The position numbers and the translations under genes were made by a program. This document shows positions 33,226 through 44,220 of a stretch of DNA of 64,000 nt, piece by piece. The notes under the pieces were generated by a model. The model did not search any database and was not told the origin of the DNA. It saw nothing but the letters and a program-made list of their open reading frames with translations. Every line of letters begins with the position of its first letter. Position 1 is the first letter of the stretch. Where the stretch lies: contig NC_083523.1 of NCBI RefSeq assembly GCF_032362555.1, positions 6,361,501 through 6,425,500 of the forward strand, read 5' to 3'. The DNA comes from Amyelois transitella. Its lineage: Eukaryota > Arthropoda > Insecta > Lepidoptera > Pyralidae.

Positions 33226-33654
33226 GCGTTTTCATATAAATTCGGGGCACGCTTATTTAGTTGAGTAAAACTACAAAAAATCAGCATAGGGAAAAGCTGA
33301 TAGCTGCTTTATGTTACACTCCTATAGATGAATTTACTTTGACAGCTTTGTGAGCTAGTTTTTAGAAGGCAAAGACCTTCGACGAGATCAACGACTCATT
33401 GAATGAGTTGTAAATGTAGTATATCTAAGTTACATTTCATCGTCTTTATAAAATCACTATGAAAACACTTTGTTATTTAAATTTTGGAAATTATTCTAAG
33501 CACTATATGTGATCAAGAGGTCTTGCCTTTATTGAAAAATTTATTTAACAAGCATTTTCTTATGTTTATATAATTAACCATCACATTTGATAAGAGATGT
33601 ACACCATTTGAATGAATCGGCATGCCTTCGACAGTAATCGTCGACTGCGCATCC

Positions 33655-33726
33655 GGTTCCATGGTGTAATGGTTAGCACTCTGGACTTTGAATCCAGCGA
33701 TCCGAGTTCAAATCTCGGTGGAACCT
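33655..33726 (+). tRNA. tRNA-Gln (anticodon TTG)
   Basis: A 72-nt cloverleaf. The acceptor stem GGTTCCA pairs with TGGAACC and T is the discriminator. The D arm is TGGTGTAATGGTTAGCA, the anticodon arm is CTGGA-CTTTGAA-TCCAG with anticodon TTG, and the T arm is CCGAGTTCAAATCTCGG. An eight-base T run at 33731 can end polymerase III transcription. There is no intron. The sequence agrees with insect tRNA-Gln and looks functional. Confidence 0.95.
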
Positions 33727-35538
33727 GTTCTTTTTTTTTATTCATTACATTTTTTGTCCATTATTTTAAAGCTTTTTTAAGTTGTATTTGACGCTAGATG
33801 AGTATTTTTTTTTATTATTCTGACGCACTTGATGTGAATTAAATGCAGTATTATGACTATGTATTATAGTAAAGCATATCTAATGCGCAATTTAAAAGGT
33901 TTATAGTACTTAAAATGTTAATAGGTTTAGTAAAATATTTGTGTACATACAAGGGCATTTTCCGACCTTGTAATTAATACCATAGTACCACAGAAATGAT
34001 AAATATGTGCTAACACTCGTAATGTTACATGGCCTAGATTAATAACTCTGACTATAAAAAAAAATTGTTAGTCGAAACAAATTGGACATATTTTGTTTGA
34101 ACATCAGATAATTATAAATATGAATAATTAATTCCAAAGTATTATAACAGTTTTAATACGTTTTACTAGTGGTAAAAAGAAATTTCAAATTATTTATAGA
34201 CTTATAATTGTATTGACCCAGTTATTTTTATACCATAGACTTATTTTAATGTCTTATATAATATGTCTCAAAAATAAGAGCTCCTTTTAAAAATAAATCA
34301 ATATTTTAACAAAGATAAATAAACTTAGGTTCCTACGCAAAATTAATTGTATGGCGCTTACGCTATACGCTTAACATACCTATACATATAACATAATATG
34401 ATATTAAAAGAGCCCACCATTAAACCTGTTATCTATATTTTATCAATCTATTCTTATTTAGATCAAAATTTAGGAACTTTTTTAAGATTTAGTTATATTT
34501 ATTTATAAAATAGACAGCAAATAAATATAATACATGTTTTGGAGTAGGGTGTTGGCAATATGTTGCCTACTGTACTAGCTAAAAAAATTAAGTTTGGTCT
34601 CTCATTATTTTGGTAAAAAAATGTGTTTTATTTATAAGATTACCATGATATCAATAAAAATAATTATAATTTACATTCCAAAATATTTGTGGAATCTTAA
34701 AATCATGTAATCCAAGATAAATAAGTAGTATCGATCGACTCACTTAATTAGTGAATATTATATTATGTATTAACCCGTCTTTTATGTGATTGTATTGTGA
34801 TTTAATTCATTAGTAATATGAGCAATTGAGCACTTTTTACATTGGTATTGTTTTCTTATTTTCAAATAAATGCGTGTTAAAAAAAATATGGTAATTTTAA
34901 TGCTGACTACAGAAGCCTTTTTAAAAAAAATGATCCCCCGGCAGGTTGAGCTGAGCAACCAAACAAAATAAATTACTTTAATATTTTTTATTATTTGTGC
35001 ATGGCACATATCTTTTGTAGAACGTGTCTTTTTTTTTGCTCTTGCAGTAGTAATGTGTGATTGTGAGTAAATCATGGACGTGATAGCGATTAGTTCAGAG
35101 ACGGTATAAATTTTCCCTTAAACTTGGGAAAAATATCGCTATCCTAGTAATGATAAAAATCTTTCCACAAAATGATAATAATGTTAACGAATTCCTTTTG
35201 TATAAATTTTTATAACTTAAAATCACCCATATTTTTAAATTGCACTAGATTTGTACATACTTGTACTCTAAGGACAAGCTGCATAAATTCATATAACTTG
35301 GTCCCAAAACTTTATTACAAAACTGTCAAGTTTATGTCATAGTGACATATTGAAATTGATTGAACTCTACGATTAAACTAAATGAAAAAAAGTAAATAAA
35401 ACGCGTACGTCCTTGTTTGTCATTGCTTGCTTGCTTTCTACTTCAACTTTTTCAGTAAAATACCTGCTATTTTGTTTTGTTATTCATTTGAATTAACAGA
35501 CTTGAAAAATATTGACACCAAAAGCAAATTAAACAATC
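33727..35538. other. AT-rich spacer upstream of TAF12
   Basis: About 1.8 kb with no gene or named repeat. The TAF12 promoter should lie in its last few hundred bases. Confidence 0.5.
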
Positions 35539-36987
35539 ATGTCGAATCAGGCACCGAATATGCCAACAATAGGTCAACTGAATCAAGGCACCATACAGTA
35601 TGTGAACAACCCCATGCAGAGTCCTCAGTTGCAGTCTGTGCAGGGCTCACCGTCACAGCACAGTCCTATGGGCACTCAGGCCCAAGCGGGGGTTAAAGCA
35701 AGCCAAAGCGGAGCTGGAGACTCAACAACACAAGTAAGGCTTCCAAATATATTTTCATTAAGGCACCTAAATACAAACTTTCTTAAAATTTTATGATTTT
35801 TATTATCTACCAACATAATCTTTTGAAAGGAAAAGGAATGCCTTACAAATTCAGTGTCCCTATTGTGGTTAACAAATGTCTTCACCGATTCAAAAATAAA
35901 TACATAAGGTCAAAGAGGCACTCTTATAGGTTGTAGTCTATAGCTAGTTCATACTAATATTATAAAGAGAAAAGATTTGTACTTTTGTTTTTAACAATAA
36001 ACCCAAAAATGATTTTATATTTTCTTTATATTAAACCATCAAAAGTAATATACTGTATTTTATTATTATAAGTGGATATGATTGTGGCATGTAGAAAGAT
36101 GTAGTCTTTGCCTACCCCTTTCAAGAAAAAGTTGTGTTTTTATGTATGTATGTATTTCTATGAAAGCTTCTACCAAGTTATGAAATCTGCTTCTTAAATT
36201 AAGTGAATATTTAAGAAATGGTTAATTATTTTCAGTTGCTTAGCAGACCTCGTCTCCAAGAGTTGGTACGGGAGGTTGACCCCACTGTGCAGTTAGATGA
36301 AGAGGTAGAAGAAATGTTGCTACAGCTAGCTGACGATTTCATTGACGCAACATTGAACGCCTCTTGTGCTCTCGCTAAACACAGGCATGCGCCTTCTGTG
36401 GAACTAAGGGATGTGCAGCTACATTTAGGTAGGTTGCAAGTTTGTGGACATATCAAACAAAAGCACCACCATACACCCACCCCACAACACAGATTTTGTA
36501 TTCACTTATACACACATACAAATTGACACAACTATATGAGTTGCAGAGTAGACAGAGCAGTCTTAAGAAGACTGAAAGGCCATATTCAGCCTTTCATGGC
36601 TTATTGATGGAGTTGAGATTCAAATAGCACAGGTTGCTAGCCCATCGCCTACAATGAGGATTCCAAGTTTATAAGTCTTTCCTTAGACACCTTTTTCAGC
36701 ATCCATGGTAAAGATATAAAGAGTGGTTCTATACTAAAGTGTCAGAAACTACAGAGAGAAATTTTGACTCATAGTATTATGCAAGTTATGAAATTTTTTT
36801 TTTAAGAAAAATAAATTTATTGTACCTAATATTTGTCATAATTTATGTTATTTTTTCAGAACGCCAATGGAACATGTGGATCCCTGGCTTTGGAAACGAC
36901 GAGCTGCGGCCGTACAAGCGTTCGACGGTCACAGAAGCACATAAACAACGCATGGCGCTTATACGAAAGACTATCAAGAAATATTAG
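35539..36987 (+). CDS. TAF12: Transcription initiation factor TFIID subunit 12
   Basis: Three exons: 35539-35733, 36236-36428 and 36860-36987, giving 171 residues with phases closing. TAF12 is a nuclear histone-fold protein that pairs with TAF4 in TFIID and with ADA1 in SAGA. The N-terminal 65 residues are Gln/Pro/Ser-rich (SPQLQSVQGSPSQHSPMG) and probably disordered. The histone fold starts with LLSRPRLQELVREVDP (about 66), continues LDEEVEEMLLQLADDFID and VELRDVQLHLERQWNMWIPG (about 121-140), and is followed by the conserved tail KQRMALIRKTIKKY. Length and block order match insect TAF12. Intron 1 carries a LINE B tail and intron 2 a family A copy. The poly(A) signal AATAAA is at 37273. Confidence 0.96.
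36071..36156 (+). mobile_element. RTE-like LINE B tail
   Basis: Degraded 3' end ('gtagtctttgcctacccctt' and a (TATG)n tail) in TAF12 intron 1. Confidence 0.7.
36538..36735 (-). repeat. SINE-like family A, 5'-truncated
   Basis: Minus-strand copy in TAF12 intron 2, recognised by 'gactgaaaggccat', 'gagattcaaatag', 'aggttgctagcccatcgcct' and 'catccatggtaaag'. The (TATG)n tail is lost and the copy is diverged. Confidence 0.75.
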
Positions 36988-37272
36988 GGATTTCTTGAAA
37001 TAATTACACTAAGTGAGCTATGATTATGAAAATAAGAGGGGGCCATATAAATCAATGCCTGTTCGCTCTAGGTAGGTAGGATTTTCACACCACGTCTGGC
37101 TGAGATAATTGGTGGACGCTGAGTGAACACACAGCCAGGGCCAGGACAAATGCCAGGATTATTTTTTCAAAACCAATTCAAGTTCAATCTAATTTTCCAT
37201 ATAGCTAGAGAAGAAATGTAAATATGAAATTTTTCATGATCAAAGTGCAAAAAAAATGCTTTTATGTAAACC

Positions 37273-37278
37273 AATAAA
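37273..37278 (+). terminator. Poly(A) signal of TAF12
   Basis: AATAAA about 285 nt past the TAF12 stop codon. Confidence 0.6.
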
Positions 37279-37379
37279 AGTAGTTCAGACTGTGTGGCTG
37301 TAAGTAGCTTCTCATAGATAAAAAAAATAACGAGATAATTTTGCTATCAACTTTCGGAATTTTATACTAAGTAAGTAAA

Positions 37380-38327
37380 TCTATACTAATATTATAAAGC
37401 TGAAGAGTTTGTTTTGTTTGTTTATTTGTTTGTTTGTTTGTTTGTTTAAACGCGCTAATCTCAGAAACTACTGAACCGATTTGAATAATTCTTTCACTGT
37501 TAGATAGTCTATTTATCGAGGAAGGCTATAGGCTACATTTTATCCCGGATTTCCTACGGGAAACGTCAATGCAGGTGAAAGTTGAATGAGTCGGCCATCT
37601 GCGAGCTTTCCACGCGAACGCTGCGCAAACCAACAAAGATATAGTAAAACAATGTACTAAAGATGTGAAGTACTCATTTTTTGCCACAAAAAAGTCCGCG
37701 AGAGCATATATCTATCTCTTAAGGTTTACTTACAATAACCACTTTTATGTTCATTTTTTAAGATTATTTTTTCATTATAAACATAAGTTATTTTAAAACC
37801 AATTTTCTTTAATTCAGTATTAATCCTTATCCAAATAAATATGTTTATTACTTTCGGCTTTTCATGTAGACTAAAATTGCCATTTACAGTATATAAATCA
37901 GACGAATAGGTTTTGAGATATAGTCGTTATAAGCAATTTGCAGCGAAACATTTAATACGGTGAACAGCGTTCTTTCTAATACGCGACCGCCTGACCCCCC
38001 CCCCCCCCCCCTCACCCCGCATATTTCGATCGCCCTCCTTTGTATGTTTGTCTGTTTTTACCTCTTACCTACTTTTAAACTGAAGATAGGTATTACTATT
38101 TTAAAGTAAAGTAAAGTATCAGCCTGTAAGATCCCACTACTGGGCAAAGGCCTCTCATCTCACTATACGGTCTCCGTTCCGTCGCGGGTAATGATGTGGG
38201 CCAAGTCGTCGCCAAGTCGCATAACAATTAGCAGCTATAATTGATAAAGCCGAGGAGGATGTTTGCAAAAATAAATATGATGCCCAAAATAACTATTCCA
38301 CGCGGACGAAGGCGCGGGCACTGCTAG
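37380..38327 (+). repeat. Repeat family D with nested insert
   Basis: Begins TCTATACTAATATTATAAAG, then (TTTG)n, 'aacgcgctaatctcagaaac' and 'ttatcgaggaaggctatagg'. It ends with a CGCG...CGCG hairpin and CACTGCTAG. The TC start, 3' hairpin and CTAG end are Helitron-like, but an 11-bp direct repeat (AGTAAGTAAAT) flanks it, which Helitrons should not leave. The inside carries a 17-base C run (37995-38011) and a foreign piece near 38090-38240 containing 'agatcccactactgggca'. The element is non-coding. Confidence 0.65.
38090..38240 (+). repeat. Unassigned repeat piece nested in family D
   Basis: Contains 'gtaagatcccactactgggca' in part and 'aaaggcctctcatctcac', a block common in insect LINE 3' regions. 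It interrupts the family D repeat at 37380-38327. Confidence 0.45.
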
Positions 38328-38368
38328 TAAGTAAATAAAACAAATATTGAATTAAAAATCTAGTTTAT

Positions 38369-41300
38369 TTAATCTACTTCATCCATATTTGCTTCATCGG
38401 ATAGGTGGCCCTCATCCAGATCCATTTCAAATTTGTCCATTGGTATCAGATCACTCTTCAATTCTTGCTGGAAGAATTTCAACGCCTTCTTTATATCCCA
38501 GTCGTACGTTTTCAGGCGGCTGAAATAAAAAGTAATTTACTCTAAAACCTTATCTGAAAATATATAAAAGTCGAACGAATAATCGTAACTTGACTAAAAT
38601 TTGATTTGCAAGGTATAATCTTACTGAGCTTGTTGCTAACCGATGCTCTGATGATGAGGAACATCGTGATCAAACCTGCATTGGTTGCTCTCCAGATACC
38701 AGTTAACATCGGAGCACTCACAGCTGGTTAGATTATGAGATGTTATCCAATCTCTTAAAAAGAATCCCAAGTTTACGATAATGGTTAATATAAGTACGAT
38801 TTTTTTACCTTACTGCCTCATCTTTTCTTAACTGCGTCAAGTAACAAAATGCGTTGGTCACAATATTTTTTTCTTCTGGGTCTGGGTTTATGAGCGCGTA
38901 GTCGTATAAGTTTCTTGATGGTTGCTGTAATATGGGAAGAATATTTAGTAGACGAAAGAAAGAGATGTTTATTTAGTACAAAAACAGTATGAATTATAAA
39001 ATGAAATTTTTTATACACAATGATGAATGGAAGGAAGCGAAGGAAATATGCAGAGATCATGGCAAGTGGAAAGAGGTAGTCTCTGCCTACCCCTCCGGGA
39101 AAGAGGCGTGATTTTATGTATGTATGTATGTAATGATGAATGGATTGATACAATAATAAATCCTAAGTTTAATAGTATGTCCCTTAGTCGCCTTTTACGA
39201 CATCTATGGCAAAGAGATGGAGTGGTCCTATTCTTTTTCTATTGGTGCCGGGTACCATACGGCTATTCATTTAGATTCTATTTAGAATTATTAACAATTC
39301 TTACCAAGAAACTATTCTGTATCATTTCCGGGCTAGCGTAGTCCAAGTGTAACATCTCGTTTCTTATAAAGTAGCATGTCGTCGGATTCTGTATAGTCGT
39401 GACAAAGAGGAAAGTGCGTCTGAATCGGAAAACGTTTCTAGGGATGTCGGCCGTGACTTTGAAAACTCCGTCTATGATTAACAGCATGTGATTTATCTGT
39501 AAAAATTATTATCATCCCATGGATGTTGTAAAAGGCGACTTAGGGATAGGCTTATAAACTCTTTCTTTAGGCGATGGGCTAGAAAAATTGTAAAAATAAA
39601 GTCATCTGTAAAAAAATTATAAAATCACCTGTAAAAAAAATACAGTGTATATGTAACGAACTGCAGGCAGTTTCGGTTTCCCGCCTAAACCTAATTCTTC
39701 CTCCAGGCTATAGTCCCGATTGCATCCTCACCTCTCTGGAGAGAAGCCCAGGGTATACCTTTGACCATGGATCCTGGATTGGGTGAATCCTGTCTGACCT
39801 CCGAAACCTTTGCAGGGGAACTCATATTTTGGTTAGCTTTCACGCAAAATCTATTGGACAGGTTTTGATGAAATTTGGTGCACAGGTAGAAAATAACCTA
39901 CTTTTATCGCGAGATAATTCCCACGGGAGCGAGGCGTAGCTAGTATTCTATATGAAAAAGAAAAGTCGTGCTAACAAGTCCTATTTACTTATAACTTACC
40001 AAGCACCTAGTTCTGTAAAGATGTATCTGTCAAAACGGCAAACTACACGCCAACAGATGGCGCTAGTTTGTACTGGGGTTTAATAAAAGAAACAAATAAC
40101 GAAAAAAAGTGCCGTGTGGTTCCCGGCACCAATAAAAAAAAGAATAGGACCACTCCATCTCGTACCCATGGATGTCGTAAAAGGCGACTAAGGGATAGGC
40201 CTATAAACTTGGGATTCTTCTTTTAGGCGATGGGCTAGCAACCCGTCACTATTTGAATATCAATTCTATCATTAAGCCAAACAGCTGAACGTGGCCTATC
40301 AGTCTTTTCAAGACTGTTGGCTCTGTCTACCCCGTAAGGGATAAAGACGTGATCATATGTATGATACATACATACATATGATCACATCTTTATCCCTTAC
40401 GGGGTAGACAGAGCCAACAGCCTTGTATGTAATAACGAAAAATACTCACATCTTTACTAACAACATCGACACAGAATGTGGTGGGATCGTGCACAGTCTC
40501 CGGGAACCTGTATAGCGCGTCTATCACTTGTTTCTTCGTATTGAAATATTTCTTATTGAGTTTCATCTCTTGTTCCTTTCTGTTCAATCTCCTGTCCATT
40601 ATTTTGATCATGTTGCGACCGTCCACGGCGAAACTGGATGGTAGCAGTTTCTCGTCCTCGGCTGAAAGGTTAGGTTGGCAAACTAGTTATTAAATTTTAG
40701 GAATATTGATGAAGGACACGCAAATAAAGTATGATTATATATAGTAATAATAATATATCGTCTCTTTTCCTTACGGGGTAGACAGAGCCAACAGAGTCTT
40801 GAAATAACGTGACGTCTTCCCACTCCAAAATATCCATTCACACTATCTTTAATTTTAATTATTCTTAAAAATAAGTTTTAAGAATAATTAAAATTAAAGA
40901 AAAAACATACACAACATATACATAAAATCACGTCTATATCCCCTGCGGGGTAGACAGAGCAACACAACAGTCTTGAAAATACTGGTAGGCCACGTTCAGA
41001 TGTTTGGTTCAATTATATAATTGAGATTCAAATAGTGACAGGTTGCTTGCCCATCGCCTAAAAGAAAAATCCCTTATTCATAAGCCTATACCATAGTCGC
41101 CCTTTACGACATCCATGGATAAGAGATGGTGTGGTCCTATTCTTATTTTTTTTCCATTGATCCGGGAACCACAAGGCAAAAAAAATGTACTTACGAGTAA
41201 AAGCTGTAGTGATGGTGAGGGATGCCGGCGAATTATAAAACTTGTCAATTCTTATTCTCGAGTGATCAAAATGCGAGAAGTACAGACTGAGAAACTTTTC

Positions 41301-44220
41301 TACCAACATTTTAGTGTGTCTGTCCGGAGTCACGGCGAAGTTCTTGATGAATGGCAATATTAAACCATTTTCATTTAATTTCACACCATCCTGAAATATA
41401 CATATTTTTTAAAATTTAAATATATAACTTACAAAAATCCAATCGAAATTTTCCCAAATCATCAAGTTGTTTAGCGCGGTGTTAATGATACTCTGATGCA
41501 CGGCCTCAGGTTCGCTCCCCGTGACGAAAAAGGAACTTTTTCTGCTTTCCGAGATTAGTGTAGTGTAGATTACTTACATACAGATAAGAGACAATACTGG
41601 GACTTCATAATGTGGTTATAGTGAAGTGAATTGTATTGTTGAGCTGGTATCCCAAAACACAAGTCTAGAACTTACTTTGGGTTTGGCTCAGTCTAATTTG
41701 TCCCATATACTTAAACTAGCTGTGCCCGCGATTTCGTCCGCGTGGAATAGTTATTTTGGGCATCATTGAAACCCCATAACTTATCCCGTTTTTTTCACAT
41801 TGTCCATTATTTCTTCGCTCCTAATAGTTGCAGCGTGATTTTATAGTTATAGCCTAAAAACTTCCTCGATAAATGGTCTATTGAACACAATTTTTTTTCA
41901 ATTCGAACCAGTAGTTCCTGAGATTAGCGCGTTCAAACAAACAAACAAATAAACTCTTCAGCTTTTTATTTTGTACCTACTTACAATTTCGGTTACTCTC
42001 GGGAATTTCATCATAATTTGTCTAATGTACGTCGGCGCGTCCATTTCTTCGCAAACGGGATTCCCCTCCAGCCAGATCTTCTCTATTTTACTACTGTATC
42101 TCTGCAGCTCAGATAACGATGTAATCTGTATTAGACAAGAAAGGCCCTGTTTAGCTGTTAGTCTTTATGATAGAATTGAGATTTAAATAGATATAGGTTG
42201 TTAGCCCGTCGCCTAAAATGGCTCCCAGGTAAAAACAGCGTAAAAAAAAGAAACTTTTGAAATTGACACACCCACTTCTATGTTCAAGTAAAGAAGCAAA
42301 ATATATACGTATATAAACAAAGAGTATGTTTCAAATGTACGAGTATATGTGTTACTTACATTGTTGTTACTTAAATTAATACCAATAAGATTTCCTTTTA
42401 TGAAGAAATTCAAAATATCCATTGGAAGTTGGCTGAAAAGCAAAATTATAATTTAACTTAATGTTACTACTTTATAGGTATCAATTAAAAGTTACAGATA
42501 AGACAAAGTCAAAAGAGATAGAAGAAAAACATGCGTCTTTACTAGAGACAGGCATACATAACATTATGCGTCTTTTCCGGAGCGGCAGGCACTAGAGAGA
42601 AAACTGATTTGGCTTAGCCATAGTCCAAGGCTTCCATATTGTAGAAAATTGGTGTAATAATTAACATTCTTACTTTCAGTCTGCCTGTATACTAATATGA
42701 TAAAGAGATTTTCGTATTTTTGTTTGTTATAAATTACGTCAATATTGTGCCGATTTTGACGAAATTTGACACATATATAGAATAGACCAGGTATATAGAT
42801 TCAGGAGTAACATAGCTAACATGGGAGTAAGCAAAAGCTAGCATTATAATATCTTCAGGCCTTGGAAACTTCACCCACTTACCTTAAATTATTCCTACTC
42901 AAATTGAGAAATTTTGTATCTCTTCCCATTCTTAGCATGAGTATTTTGAAAAATGATAAAAGGTTGAAACGGTAGAAACATAAACCCTTTTGTGAAAATT
43001 CTGAAATTAAAAAAAAAAATTTTGTTTATTCAATTAATTGGAAGAATATAATTATATAATAGTTTTTGCTGACTGACATATCAACACGTTTAATGCATCA
43101 TCCAATCTGCAAGGTCTAGAAATTTTATATTTATCATGTATGTGTTTCTTTTGTGGTCAAGGGTGTACAAAGAGAGGATTTATGCACAAAATGGAAAGTA
43201 ACGGAATTTTTCATATTGTGCAGGCGAACTTACTAAACAACGCCTGACCTTAGATTGTCCGGGAAAAAAGTCAAGATTTATAATTTCAAAATATATATTC
43301 AGCACTTTCACTGTAAAAGCAAAATGTATGTATATTTTTAGACTCCAGTCAGATGAAACCTGTCCCGGGCACAGGTCCAATGTGTGGGTATAGAGTATAG
43401 GCCTTAAGAGAGTTTTTTTATTTTCATATTTATGATATTAGTATAGAGAAAATAACCTACCAGTATCATTGCACAGATTAGAGAGATCCAACTCTAATTT
43501 TTCATTAAGACGGTTGCTCACAACACTGCCAACAATATCCTCAATCGAAATCCAATTATCGAAGCAGTCTGCTGAACTTTTATCATTAAAAAGTATATCC
43601 ATATTATACATATTACGTTCAAACGGAAACATGAAATCGAGTTTCATAATCTTTTGTATTAAAGACAAACTGCTTGTATAAAATGTGGCAAATCCATTTT
43701 GACTGGAGAACTGTATAGGAATGAACATAATTGAAAAGTAATCATTCAATACAGAGAAAAGCTGCTCAGGACTAGTTGGCCAATTGTGCACCTGGAAAGA
43801 TTAGATCTAAAATTAGTTCTCCTGAGGCTATTGATCATAACCTTAACTTGTTAGTTCAACATTGATACTAAAGAACATTTTGGTTAAGTACTAACAAATT
43901 TATTGACAGTTATTAAAAAAAAAATTAAGATTATTATATATATATTAATCTTTCTTATTAATTCTTATATATATATTAATCTATATATATATTATATATA
44001 TATAGATTACAAGTAAAGGTAGTAGTAGAATAAGGAGTTGACACTGAAATGAATGTAGAAACAACAAACAACTTACCATGATCTTGTGGAAAGAATAATG
44101 GTTAGCTTCATCGTCGCGCGCTAAACAAGAATCAATGTATTCAAATATTGGCGGTGATGTAGTTACTCTATTGAGTAAAAACTTTTTGTAGTTACTTAAT
44201 TGTGCTTTTTTTGAGTGCAT
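38369..44220 (-). CDS. Divergent nuclear RNA export factor (NXF family)
   Basis: Ten exons: 44220-44077, 43791-43461, 43000-42883, 42432-42360, 42125-41985, 41390-41195, 40661-40450, 39496-39305, 38924-38809, 38519-38369. They give 557 residues with every phase closing. NXF proteins pair with NXT1 and carry RNP cargo through nuclear pores; insect Nxf2 acts in piRNA-guided silencing. In order: an RRM-like domain (VHNWPTSPEQLFSVLNDYFS, about 49-130); leucine-rich repeats (FLNLSRNNL, INLSNNN, KIWLEGNPVCEEM, about 150-245); an NTF2-like domain (LVEKFLSLYFSHF to MLHLDYAS, about 262-440); and a C-terminal UBA-like TAP domain (RLKTYDWDIKKALKFFQQ, about 510). It is shorter than NXF1, and the N-terminal RNA-binding extension is missing. 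The frame stays open upstream of 44220 to a possible acceptor at about 44258, so another 5' exon may exist. It is more likely an Nxf2-type paralogue than NXF1. Confidence 0.88.
39032..39131 (+). mobile_element. RTE-like LINE B tail with target duplication
   Basis: A 100-bp 3' fragment (GCCTACCCCTCCGGGAAAG, GGCGTGATTT, (TATG)n) flanked by an exact 13-bp repeat AATGATGAATGGA (39019-39031 and 39132-39144). It lies in an NXF-like intron and is immediately followed by an inverted family A piece. Confidence 0.9.
39161..39262 (-). repeat. SINE-like family A, 5' half
   Basis: Minus-strand 5' half of family A: 'cccttagtcgccttttacg', 'gatggagtggtcctattc' and a diverged 5' hairpin 'ggtgccgggtaccatacgg'. 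Its 3' half is missing. Confidence 0.75.
39514..39583 (+). repeat. SINE-like family A, internal fragment
   Basis: Internal fragment in an NXF-like intron: 'tcccatggatgttgtaaaag', 'cgacttagggataggct' and 'taggcgatgggctag'. Confidence 0.7.
39697..39946 (+). repeat. Family E repeat next to a family D-like end
   Basis: 39697-39836 is family E ('gattgcatcctcacctctc', 'gaccatggatcctggattgg', 'tttgcaggggaac'). 39840-39946 resembles a family D relative ending 'cgggagcgaggcgtagctag'. The two are directly joined. Confidence 0.55.
40107..40430 (+). repeat. SINE-like family A composite with snap-back tail
   Basis: Full family A copy (40109-40363) followed by a 7-nt loop and an inverted copy of its own last 50 bases (40371-40420, 49 of 50 matching 40314-40363). 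Both lie inside one exact target duplication AATAACGAAAAA (40095-40106 and 40431-40442). The right duplication starts at intron position +8 of NXF-like exon 40661-40450. The donor GTGAGTA is kept. Confidence 0.92.
40759..40807 (-). repeat. SINE-like family A tail fragment
   Basis: Minus-strand 3' end ('ccttacggggtagacagagcc' in part, 'aacagagtcttgaaa'). It is followed by 'gtcttcccactcc', which matches a stretch of LINE B. Confidence 0.65.
40846..40900. repeat. Perfect 25-bp inverted repeat
   Basis: Arms 40846-40870 and 40876-40900 are exact reverse complements (TCTTTAATTTTAATTATTC and onward) around the loop ATAAG. It lies in an NXF-like intron between two family A copies. Confidence 0.9.
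40919..41177 (-). repeat. SINE-like family A, near full length
   Basis: Minus-strand copy in an NXF-like intron, with tail 'cataaaatcacgtctatatc', stem-loop CCCCTGCGGGGTAGAC and 5' hairpin remnant 'ccgggaaccacaaggc'. Its tail reads 'aaaatcacg' like LINE B instead of 'catatgatcacg'. Confidence 0.85.
41480..41706 (+). repeat. tRNA-headed SINE family C, degraded copy
   Basis: Diverged copy with B-box-like 'ggttcgctccc', 'gaaaaaggaactttttctg', 'gtatcccaaaacacaag' and 'taatttgtcccatatac', in an NXF-like intron. Confidence 0.65.
41709..41965 (-). repeat. Repeat family D, minus strand
   Basis: Begins at its 3' end with CTAGCTGTGCCCGCG and the CGCG hairpin, then 'ggaatagttattttgggcat', 'attagcgcgttcaaac' and (CAAA)n 'ctcttcagctt'. 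The 5' 20 bases are lost. It borders NXF-like exon 42125-41985. Confidence 0.75.
42137..42233 (-). repeat. SINE-like family A fragment
   Basis: Minus-strand middle part ('gaaaggccctgtttagctg', 'gatagaattgag', 'ggttgttagcccgtcgcct') in an NXF-like intron. Confidence 0.65.
43925..44010. repeat. AT microsatellite with palindromes
   Basis: Alternating (TA)n blocks with 'ttaatct' junctions that can fold back on themselves. It lies in the first NXF-like intron. Confidence 0.75.

Noticed and set aside
35427-35696. 89-residue frame overlapping TAF12 exon 1
   Set aside because: It is an out-of-frame shadow. The 35539 ATG frame continues into the histone fold with correct phase.
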